NCBI GenBank assembly: GCA_017795105.1
Contig: CP051247.1
Location: forward strand, 5,222,001-5,286,000
DNA length: 64,000 nt
Direction of reading: 5' to 3'
Origin: Planctomycetaceae bacterium
Lineage (GTDB): Bacteria; Planctomycetota; Planctomycetia; Planctomycetales; Planctomycetaceae
Below, piece by piece: positions 57,001 to 64,000 of this stretch; position 1 is the stretch's first letter; each line of letters opens with the position of its first letter. The notes beneath the pieces were generated by a model, which saw only the letters and a list, made by a program, of their open reading frames with translations, was not told the DNA's origin and ran no database searches. The position numbers and the translations under genes were made by a program.

Positions 57001-60000
57001 TGAGGATCGCGAACGTGAGCCCGTCGTTATCCGGGTCGGTGGCAACCACGGTGCCGACGACCGTGTTGTTCGGGGCCGACTCTTCGACCGAGAACGTCTG
57101 ATCGTTAACGATCGGCGTGTCGTTGACATCGTTGAGGAAGATCGTTGCGGTTGCGTCATCGAACAGTCCGCCGGCGTCGGTCACGCGAACCGTCAGGTTG
57201 AAGATCGGAGTCGTCTCAAAGTCGACGGCACTCGGATTGGCAACCGTGATCTGTCCGGTCGTCGCATTGATCGTGAATGCACCACCAGTATTTCCGCCGA
57301 CGATCGAGAAGGTCAGCATGTCGCCAGCATCCGGATCGCTCGCCGACATGGTGCCGACAACCGTTCCGACAGGAGACTCTTCATCGACGACGAACGAAGC
57401 ATCGTTGATCGTCGGCGTCTCGTTCACGTCGGTCAATTGAATCGTGATGTCGGCCATGGCGACCAGGTTACCCGGGCCGTCATCGGTCACGCTCACAACC
57501 AGGTCGAACTGCGAGATCTGTTCGAAGTCGAGTGCGGCACTGTTGTTGACTGTGATCTCACCGGTGTTCGGGTTGATCGAGAACGCGTTGTTCGTGTTGC
57601 CCGAAACAATCGCGTAGGTCAGGTTGTTATTGTCGACATCGCCAGCCACCACGGTTCCAACCGAGGTTCCGAACGGAGAGTTCTCTGGAACGCTGAAGGT
57701 CTGGTCCAAGATCTGTGGCGGATGATTGATGATCTTCCGCAGCACGTACTCGCCCTGTCCGGCAACCGCCTGGACCTGAACGGTATAGGTACCGGTTTCC
57801 TGAGCGACGATCACCAGTTCGGCATTCCGTCCGTCTCCGGCCGAATTGTCATCCGCTCCGACCGACAGGCCACTCGGAGCGATCACGAGCAGACGTGGGT
57901 CGAGCGTGTTCTGCGGATCGTGCAGCGGATCATCGAGCGGAGTCGAGGTGACCAGATACAGAGCCTCGCCGGCGTTCAGATCCACCGTGTAGTTGTCGTA
58001 AGGGACGAAGCCCTGTTGAACCACGGTGAACTCGTGCAGGCTGTCGAGTCCGTTGTTCGGGCCGGCTACAGTGTTGAGCAGGTTGAACGACGTATCGCGG
58101 ATGCCGGTCAACGCGTTGCCTTCCAGCGTCAGCTGGTAGTTTCCGTTCGGCAGCGGTGAGAAGCCGGCTGAGATCGTCAGCGTGACCGTCGCGTTGCCAT
58201 CGAAGGAAACCGTGACCGGAATGATTTGGTCATCACCGGTGCCGAAGATGCCGTCGTTTCCGGCTTCACGCAGTTCAAAGTTGTTGACATCGGTTGCCGT
58301 CGAATCGAGCAGAGCTTCGTTGAAGACGATCTGCACGGCTGTAATCGAACCGGACTGAATCCCGCCGATTGGCGTGATGCTCTGCACCCGCGGTCCCACC
58401 AGATCCGTCACGTTGGTTCCGGTCGGAAGATTGAAGGCGATATTCGCCATCGAGTTCTGGAAGCCGGTCAGGCCCGTACTCGGAGCGAACTGTTCGAACT
58501 CGAAGTCGACGTCGACATCGTCGAACGTGCCGAACGTCTGATCGTTTCCAACACCAACGATGTTGGCCAGGTTGCCCTCTTCGTCGGTCAGGCTGGCCGA
58601 GCCGTTTGCGTTGTTGGTCGCGAAGTTGCCGAACAGATAGCCCGCTTCGCGAGAGACGATGTTCCCCAGGCCGACGCCGACCAGATCGATCATCGTTGCT
58701 CCCGGTCCGAGGTTGAACCGGTTCAGCGTGGTGGCGGCCGATCCCGATGCACTCAAACGATCGAGGAGCACGACGCCGAGTTCATCGAGCACCTGATTGC
58801 CGATGTCATTCGACTCAGCGAATCCGGTTCCCGACAGCCCAAGCTGGAACTGCGAACCACCGACAACGATTCGCGTCACGTTGCCGCCATTGCCTGGATC
58901 GACATGGTCGCGGCTGTTGAGGATCTCGATGTCGAAGTCGCCGTGGTTGAAGGTCGTCGAGAAATCGCCATTGATGCCGGATGCACGAACGTCATCGGAA
59001 AGATTCTCGGTGACCGTCGCCAGAATGGAGTCAATCAGGGCGCTCTCTTCGAACGAGCTCAGGCCCCAGCCGCTGAGGTAACTCGACAGGCCGCTGAGGA
59101 AGACGGTTCCGTTGGCACTTCCGAGTCGACTCGAATCGATGAATTCCCCATTGAAATCGAGGAATAGAATCTGACGGGCTCCCGCTCCCTGTTCTTCCAG
59201 AACCGGACGATGCACATCGAGATTCAGCTGGTAAGCCCCCGTGCCGCCAGAGATTGAAACAAAGTACTGCCCCGGAGCGTAAGCCGTGTAGGGCAGGGTA
59301 ATGTTGCCGAAATTCTGCAGCGGAGATGTCGCCGGCAGGTCAGATGTTAGATCCTGCGTCGAGGTGGCCAGTACGTTTCCGAACTGATTGTAGAGTGTCA
59401 GAGTCGTTCCGGCCCCGGTATTCCAGGCGTTGATGACATCGCCCGCTTCCAGATCGACGGCGAACGTATCGACATCCTGCTGCTGGCCATTCAGACCGAT
59501 GACGATCTGGTAAGCACCTTGGCTGGCAACGCCCGTTCCTGAGGACGAGTCGAACGGATCGGTCTGGAAGTTGTCGCCGTTTCCGTAGCCTCGGACGACC
59601 ACGAAGTAGTCGCCATTCGCGGCGGCAATGTAGGTCAGGAAGCTGTCGAGCGATCCGCCGAAGTCGTCGTTCGAAGCGACGAGGTTTCCAGCCGAATCGT
59701 AGATGCCGACGACAGAATCGAGTGAACTGCCGGTCGTGCGGGCGTTGATGTCGACCGAAATCGCGTCACCCGCGTTGACATTGCGGACGGCGTAGAAATC
59801 GTAGTCTCCGTTCGTGGTCGAGAAGGGGCCATCGCCGATGAAGCCGGATCCGACGGCGAAGCGGCCATTCGTAACGCCGGTTTCATTCGCCAGCAGGATG
59901 GAGCCATCATCTTCGGCCGTCGTGAAGCTCAGCGGGGGCAAAGGCACGCTCAGATTGCCATCGATGACAACCGAAGTGCTTTCCCCGGCGTCGAAGCCGA

Positions 60001-63000
60001 GCGGAGCAGGATTGGCCTGTCCAACCGGGTCGTTCGGTTCCGACTCGGTCATGTTAATCGGAGTCGTGTTCGGCGGAGTATTGGCCGCATCACTGCTGCT
60101 GTTGACCGGAGTTCCGCCGGTTCCCGGAGTAGTATTCGGGGCACTCGGGGCAAACGTGTTTTGATCGAGGTAGCCCACAATCGCCTTCAGATCGGTGATG
60201 TCGCGATTCGCCTGACCCTCGTTCGGCTCGGTTTCGAAGCCGGTCGAATCCGTTGTCACCACGAGGGCGTAATCGCCGGTCGTGTTCGCGTTGAGGATTC
60301 GCAGCTGATACAGACCGTCGCCACCGACCATGAAGTCGAGGATACCGAGGTCGTAGTTCGTCGGATCGACTCCCAGCGGCATGTTCGAAGCAGTTGCCAG
60401 AACCGTTCCGATCGAGTCGGTCAGCTGCAGAGTCGTGCCGGAGAAGTCGGCGGAAAGTCCATCGAGAACGACGTCAATCGTCTCGCCAATGTAGGCACTC
60501 AGGTCAATCGTGTAGAGCTCACGGTCGTCCTGGGCTCCGATACCATCGATCGTGCCGAGAACAGCGAATCGCTCGTAACCCAGATTCGTGTAGGACGGAT
60601 CAATCGCCATCTGGTTGGCGTTGCTGGAGTCTTCGACGAGACTCTCCAGCGACGTGTTGAGATAGCTGTCCATCGTCAGCGTGGTCGGATTGACCGACGG
60701 CTGGCTGGTTGTCACGCGGATCCGATAGCTCTGCGAGATCGGCAGCAGTTCAGCGGACACCGCCAGCGGTTCACCGGCGTTCGAAACGAACGACTGACCG
60801 AGTTCAACGATTTCCAGAAGAATGACCGAGTTCGGATTCGACGATTCGACATAAGCCGAGAACTTCTCGCCTGCCAGGGCGTAGAAGTCGAACACGACTT
60901 CGGTCGTCGTGCCGTCGATATTGAAGGTCCGGTTCAGATCGCCATAGATCTGCGAGCCGAGCGGATTGAGCCGCTGGAAGTCGAGGTTCGGGCTGTTGGT
61001 GACATCGATCGTGACGACCGAGGTCGAGGACAGCATGCCGGTTCCGTCATCGGTCACGCGAATCTGCAGAGCGAACTGCGGCATCGTTTCGAAGTCAATC
61101 GCAGCCGAGTCGGCGACCGTGATTTCGCCCGTGTTCGCGTTGATCGCGAACGCTCCGCCGGCGTTTCCACCAACGATGGCGTAAGTCAGGTTGTCGTTAT
61201 CCTGATCGGTCGCGGCCACGAAGCCGATCGAGGTGCCCACAGCCGGGTTCTCGACTGTCGTGAAGGTCTGGTTGGCCGTAATGACCGGCGTATCGTTCAC
61301 GTCATTGAGGTTAACGGTGATCGTGGCGGTGTCGGTCAGCGTCGGGTTACGACTGTCGGTCACCTGGACCGTCAGAGCAAACGATGGTGTTGTCTCGAAG
61401 TCGAGTTCCGCAGAGTTGGCCACACGCAGCACACCAGTGGCGGCATCAATCGCGAAGGCACCGTTCGTATTCCCTGCGGTAATCGCGTACGTCACCGGAT
61501 CGCTCTCGGCGTCGGAAGACTGAACGATGCCGACGATCGTGTTGTTCGCCGAGTTTTCGTTCACGGCGAAGGTCTGATCGTTGATGACCGGAGCGGTGTT
61601 CGGGCCGAAGGCGGCATCGATGCTATCAGAAGCATCGGCAAGAGCCCAGGTGCCGCGGCCGAGCGTTCCGGCGACGAGCACGTCGTCGCTCGCGTCGTAG
61701 TCCATGTCGAAGACGAGGACGTTCGGCATGTCGAGTCCGAGGGGAACCCAGGTACCGGTTGCAGTGAGCGATGAAACGAAGATGCCTTCGTTCGTACCAG
61801 CGATCACGACCTGATTCGCCCCGGTATTGGTGAAGGAGAGCGAACGGATTTCATCGGCGTAAGTGAGCAGGTCGCCGGTGATGTCGGACCAGGAAGCCCC
61901 GGTGTCGGTCGTCATGAAGACCTGGTTGTTGTCAGCGACGAAGGCGTTCGACCAGTCGTCGGCGTTCACGGCCAGATCACGGATGTCAGCCGTGGTCGGA
62001 TCGGCGGCCACGGCGGCCACATTCCCGGTTCCCGACGTGCGGACGAAGACGTCACTGTTCGCGGCTGCCCAGACGAGGTTGGCATTGTCGACGCCACCCT
62101 GGCGTCCGCCGTAGATCAGAGCGTTGGTCCAGATGTCCGAATCGCCGGTTGCGCCAGAACCGATCTGTGCAATCGTATTCCCGCCGTCGAGCGATTCGTA
62201 GAGAGCGTTCGCTCCCTGAATCAGCAGCCGTCCACCGGCCACCATGTTGGTTTCAACCGGGTTCACGAAGTTCGGAATAAACGCAGCCCCGCCGCCGGTC
62301 ACCGTCAGGCCGGGGAAGGTCTGGCCCACGAGGTTACCAGTCGAGTCCCAGACGGTTCGTCGGAACGCGCCCAAGTTCTGGAAGCTGGTGTAACGCACCG
62401 ACTGGTTGCTGCCGGCCAGCTCGATGTTGTCGATGGCGATGTCGCCCCCGTCGGCCGTGGAAAGCGAAACCCACTCCAGAGCTCCTTCGCTCGGCTGGTA
62501 GGTCGAACCGGTGTCCTGGTTGCCGGACATGGCGACATTGCTCAGCGAGTCCCAGGCGACGTTGTGACTTTCCGTCACCTGCAGAGAGCCGGTGATCGAG
62601 AACCAGTCGCCTGTGTTGGACTGCGGATTAGTGCGTCGATAAACCCCACCGTCGTCGACTTCGATGATGTTGCCGTTGGCGTCGAAGGTCATTTCACGCG
62701 AGTCGGCATGCGGAGCACTGCTGCTGGCTGTTCCACCACCGGCCGCTCCCAGCGTATTGCTGTGCGTCAGATGCACGAACTGACTGCCGGCCGGCTGGCT
62801 GGCATCGCCGCGGAAGAGACGGCCGGTGAAATCCCGGGCTCCGATCGAGTTCGGGAATCCCCCCGTGTCTCCGTTTGTACGCGGCTGGCGGTCGCCACCG
62901 ACATACACGATGTTGGCGTTGGTCGGATCGGCCAGAATCGAGAAGTGAATGCTTCCCTGACCCCCGGCGATCTCTTCGGGGGTTCCGCTGGTCGGCCCCT

Positions 63001-64000
63001 TGCTGCCGCGTGGGTTCAGGCCGACATCGGTGCCGTTCTCATTGGTCGATGGCGTATCCATCTGGGTCCAGGTCGCTCCCCCGTCCGGAGAACGGAACAG
63101 CCCAGCCAGGTCGCCGGTGTTGATAATCGCCGCGTACACCTCGTTGCTGTTACCAGCCGCCAGTTCGACGTTACTGGTTCCACCGCCGAACAGCGCGTTC
63201 ATGGCGGCGGTACCAACCGACGTCCAGGAAGCACCGCCGTCGGTCGACTTGTAGATGCCGTCGCCATTGCCGGAGTTGAAGGCGACGTTCGTGTACATCG
63301 TATTCGGGTTCTGAGGATCGACGACCAGGTCGTAGCTGGCCCCGGCTGGCAATCCGGTCGCAGAGCCATCACCCTGAGAAACCTGCGTGAAGCTCGCCCC
63401 GCCGTCGGTGCTGCGGAAGATTCCGATGTTACCAAACGTAAAGTTGTCGGCCACGTTCACCGAGACGACGACGTTGTTACCGTTCGCAGCGATCCCGGAG
63501 ATATTCTTTCCAGTCAGGTCGCCACCACCGAGAATCGACCAGGTCGCCCCGCCATCGGTCGAGCGGTAAACCCCTTCACGGGTGTTGCCCGTCCGACCGA
63601 AGCTGCTGTAACGACCGACGCCGACATAAATCGTCTCGTTCGTCGCATCAGCCGAGTCGAAGGCCATGGCTCCGATCGACTGCGAAGGCAGGTCGTCGGT
63701 CAGAGGAGTCCAGTTCGGGCTGACAGCGGTCGCGTTGTTGGTCCGCCAGACCCCGCCGTTCGTGGCTCCGACATAGAGAATGTCGGGATTGGTCGGATGC
63801 GCCAGGACGGTGTGAATGGCTCCCACGATCGTGTCGTTCGGAGCGATGTTTTCGACCTGACCGTCGGTCGCAGAGAACGGTCCCAGCGGATCCCAGGTTC
63901 CCTGCCCGGCGAGAAGCATTCTCTGCTCCATTTCTTCGACCAGTTGGACGAAGCGTGTCGTCGAACCACTTTGCCGGGCGGAGCGGGCAGCTCGCTTACC
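54071..64000 (-). CDS. Giant multi-domain exoprotein (LEPR-type N-terminus, Asp-box propeller, cadherins, FG-GAP), 5' end outside window
   Basis: At least 3309 residues; the frame is open to the right edge, so the true start lies beyond. The edge-proximal residues read RFVQLVEEMEQRMLLAG, the LExR-x-LLA motif that begins many planctomycete exoproteins. Then, in order: Asp-box/sortilin-type propeller (STDGGATW repeats, nt about 63900-61600), two cadherin-like repeats (61600-60960), pre-peptidase-type domains (60950-59200), a metalloprotease-like remnant (NGGNVTRIVVGGS, 59200-58400), SbsA-like Ig domain, four cadherin repeats (57720-56830), two lectin/MAM-like domains alternating with a cadherin repeat (56820-55400), and seven FG-GAP/VCBS units (DFNGDGRDDLA, 55390-54290). 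Secreted or surface protein; adhesion or calcium-dependent matrix role is inferred. Confidence 0.93.
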   Translation of the reverse strand, partial: GKRAARSARQSGSTTRFVQLVEEMEQRMLLAGQGTWDPLGPFSATDGQVENIAPNDTIVGAIHTVLAHPTNPDILYVGATNGGVWRTNNATAVSPNWTPLTDDLPSQSIGAMAFDSADATNETIYVGVGRYSSFGRTGNTREGVYRSTDGGATWSILGGGDLTGKNISGIAANGNNVVVSVNVADNFTFGNIGIFRSTDGGASFTQVSQGDGSATGLPAGASYDLVVDPQNPNTMYTNVAFNSGNGDGIYKSTDGGASWTSVGTAAMNALFGGGTSNVELAAGNSNEVYAAIINTGDLAGLFRSPDGGATWTQMDTPSTNENGTDVGLNPRGSKGPTSGTPEEIAGGQGSIHFSILADPTNANIVYVGGDRQPRTNGDTGGFPNSIGARDFTGRLFRGDASQPAGSQFVHLTHSNTLGAAGGGTASSSAPHADSREMTFDANGNIIEVDDGGVYRRTNPQSNTGDWFSITGSLQVTESHNVAWDSLSNVAMSGNQDTGSTYQPSEGALEWVSLSTADGGDIAIDNIELAGSNQSVRYTSFQNLGAFRRTVWDSTGNLVGQTFPGLTVTGGGAAFIPNFVNPVETNMVAGGRLLIQGANALYESLDGGNTIAQIGSGATGDSDIWTNALIYGGRQGGVDNANLVWAAANSDVFVRTSGTGNVAAVAADPTTADIRDLAVNADDWSNAFVADNNQVFMTTDTGASWSDITGDLLTYADEIRSLSFTNTGANQVVIAGTNEGIFVSSLTATGTWVPLGLDMPNVLVFDMDYDASDDVLVAGTLGRGTWALADASDSIDAAFGPNTAPVINDQTFAVNENSANNTIVGIVQSSDAESDPVTYAITAGNTNGAFAIDAATGVLRVANSAELDFETTPSFALTVQVTDSRNPTLTDTATITVNLNDVNDTPVITANQTFTTVENPAVGTSIGFVAATDQDNDNLTYAIVGGNAGGAFAINANTGEITVADSAAIDFETMPQFALQIRVTDDGTGMLSSTSVVTIDVTNSPNLDFQRLNPLGSQIYGDLNRTFNIDGTTTEVVFDFYALAGEKFSAYVESSNPNSVILLEIVELGQSFVSNAGEPLAVSAELLPISQSYRIRVTTSQPSVNPTTLTMDSYLNTSLESLVEDSSNANQMAIDPSYTNLGYERFAVLGTIDGIGAQDDRELYTIDLSAYIGETIDVVLDGLSADFSGTTLQLTDSIGTVLATASNMPLGVDPTNYDLGILDFMVGGDGLYQLRILNANTTGDYALVVTTDSTGFETEPNEGQANRDITDLKAIVGYLDQNTFAPSAPNTTPGTGGTPVNSSSDAANTPPNTTPINMTESEPNDPVGQANPAPLGFDAGESTSVVIDGNLSVPLPPLSFTTAEDDGSILLANETGVTNGRFAVGSGFIGDGPFSTTNGDYDFYAVRNVNAGDAISVDINARTTGSSLDSVVGIYDSAGNLVASNDDFGGSLDSFLTYIAAANGDYFVVVRGYGNGDNFQTDPFDSSSGTGVASQGAYQIVIGLNGQQQDVDTFAVDLEAGDVINAWNTGAGTTLTLYNQFGNVLATSTQDLTSDLPATSPLQNFGNITLPYTAYAPGQYFVSISGGTGAYQLNLDVHRPVLEEQGAGARQILFLDFNGEFIDSSRLGSANGTVFLSGLSSYLSGWGLSSFEESALIDSILATVTENLSDDVRASGINGDFSTTFNHGDFDIEILNSRDHVDPGNGGNVTRIVVGGSQFQLGLSGTGFAESNDIGNQVLDELGVVLLDRLSASGSAATTLNRFNLGPGATMIDLVGVGLGNIVSREAGYLFGNFATNNANGSASLTDEEGNLANIVGVGNDQTFGTFDDVDVDFEFEQFAPSTGLTGFQNSMANIAFNLPTGTNVTDLVGPRVQSITPIGGIQSGSITAVQIVFNEALLDSTATDVNNFELREAGNDGIFGTGDDQIIPVTVSFDGNATVTLTISAGFSPLPNGNYQLTLEGNALTGIRDTSFNLLNTVAGPNNGLDSLHEFTVVQQGFVPYDNYTVDLNAGEALYLVTSTPLDDPLHDPQNTLDPRLLVIAPSGLSVGADDNSAGDGRNAELVIVAQETGTYTVQVQAVAGQGEYVLRKIINHPPQILDQTFSVPENSPFGTSVGTVVAGDVDNNNLTYAIVSGNTNNAFSINPNTGEITVNNSAALDFEQISQFDLVVSVTDDGPGNLVAMADITIQLTDVNETPTINDASFVVDEESPVGTVVGTMSASDPDAGDMLTFSIVGGNTGGAFTINATTGQITVANPSAVDFETTPIFNLTVRVTDAGGLFDDATATIFLNDVNDTPIVNDQTFSVEESAPNNTVVGTVVATDPDNDGLTFAILSGNTNNAFAIDAGTGTITVNNQNALNFEIQPTFNLTVQVTDDGNPNRSDTAVITINVLDLLDGVTIPFFDGFEDFPNSTPPSNLIPVGAPYVVSSTTGGRVYTTSQFQPRTGNRHLILDSGNEGTAASLNEVVLEVNANGISQLNFDFDQKEFFDEDNPMPTTFVGSGNYDGVAISTDGNTWYRLISLTGSASTSLYTTNTFDLTQFASDNGLNLNGNFFIKLQQYDDYGVTSTGTDGFAFDNLRLYGSPSNNQPPVLNDQTFFINENSIPNLIVGYLDAQDPNLGDQLTYAITGGNTNNAFSLDPSSGRLRVNNAAALDFETNPVFRLNVQVTDGGTPGLTDTAVVTVVLKNVAETQTQLFYEGFESGTTGQLTTSSTNSGRIRALTTNATSGQVHAGTYHLGMDHSTSGTTGINEAVFSFDAADYQNITLDFWQRETADGDNPLPAVFTGSTIGDGVSFSIDGNTWHRLDSFVNPISNGTYNNFVYNLSAIAQGLGLQLNGTVWVKLQETGTNSFPSEGMTFDEIQVYGSDAMAPAGVSGIVGLSLHNGDARALVNTSSNGVYAARTWGMFDLNGRTVQTSLTGDFNGDGRDDLAVMASDGEWLVGISTGSDYDIQSWGRWRVTTTAFTDIRVLDANGDGRDDIVGLAEIDGKIWIAESRGTKFENVSWAQIARKADAGWQDVGVGDFNNDGFMDYALRTASGRWWMGLSNGRDFTFSSFGVWSANAGWQDVTFADYNGDGRTDIAGRAANGRWWVSLSTGSSLQTTSWSNWKATAGWQDIVAGDFNGDGLDDVAGRTANDIWWVGISDGTSFTTRYWTRWSSSVLWEDVQIGDFNGDGRADLAGRAERQTLVNGQPTRTGGRWWYSISDGSSFTTQSGPVWDPTLTWVGVQTGKYDAPGLPIPPAPPMAPATDGASLADLAGRFQSSSADQTQGGSNEGSTPAGSTSNVSSESVDDVNETFGDQSLLDLLADL

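Noticed and set aside
56657..61774. Several long plus-strand frames opposite the giant exoprotein (about 500 codons each)
   Set aside because: Repeat-derived shadows of cadherin-like DNA; no signal peptide, domain or ribosome site.

Overview
The window reads as chromosome of a member of the Planctomycetota. Pointers are a type I sulfatase, secreted DUF1080-type proteins, an FHA protein, an ascorbate-monooxygenase-like fusion protein carrying a haem-binding CxxCH, two enzymes of the tetrahydromethanopterin (H4MPT) C1 pathway, a very large exoprotein whose N-terminus carries the planctomycete LEPR/LEQR-type motif (here MEQRMLLAG), and many TTG/GTG starts. No genus can be assigned. No rRNA, tRNA, CRISPR array, transposase gene or prophage was seen.

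Layout. 1-1991 (minus): secreted PHP/CehA-McbA-type protein cut by the left edge. 2215-8240 (minus): nusA-infB-rbfA-HhH DNA-binding protein, a translation/transcription operon. 8891-12496 (minus): ileS with unusual signature motifs. 12974-15109: hybrid sensor kinase, then a convergent sulfatase. 17107-19146: secreted hydrolase and hpnC (squalene synthase-like, hopanoid pathway; no canonical start codon). 19147-19998: repeat array. 19999-23001: propeller/PA/M28/PDZ secreted peptidase. 23052-25748: small island of unknown genes, including a duplicated membrane-anchored pair, bracketed by palindromic repeats. 25840-30133: FHA protein, class IV aminotransferase, Tat-type TIM-barrel protein, APP1-like phosphatase. 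30549-32105: STAS protein plus two RsbW-type kinases (partner switching). 32790-37807 (minus): aroDE-aroK-prepilin peptidase-hisH-hisA. 38380-40023 (minus): H4MPT-pathway pair. 40189-46524: DUF1080 protein, a two-gene unknown operon, obgE, DUF1080-like protein, sugar isomerase-like protein and an HTH-EIIA fusion. 47113-50169: ilvD and a GlcE-like FAD protein. 50707-52650 (minus): redoxin-cytochrome-copper monooxygenase-EF hand fusion. 53267-53920: LuxR-type regulator with a degenerate receiver. 54071-64000 (minus): giant cadherin/Asp-box/FG-GAP exoprotein running off the right edge.

The most unusual content is between the genes. Nearly every larger gap holds palindromic elements that share one layout: an NTRG-like tetranucleotide foot (GTAG, GTGG, ATGG, TTGG), an 8-10 bp hairpin beginning with C or G, and in several families a second mini-hairpin with a C-GNA-G triloop followed by a purine-rich tail. 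Stem sequences differ between families but stay paired. Elements occur as inverted pairs around a spacer, as tandem arrays (186-bp and about 345-bp units), and nested (one insertion with an apparent 6-bp target duplication). This is the grammar of REP/BIME elements mobilised by RAYT (TnpA-REP) enzymes, but with many co-resident families; no RAYT gene lies in the window.
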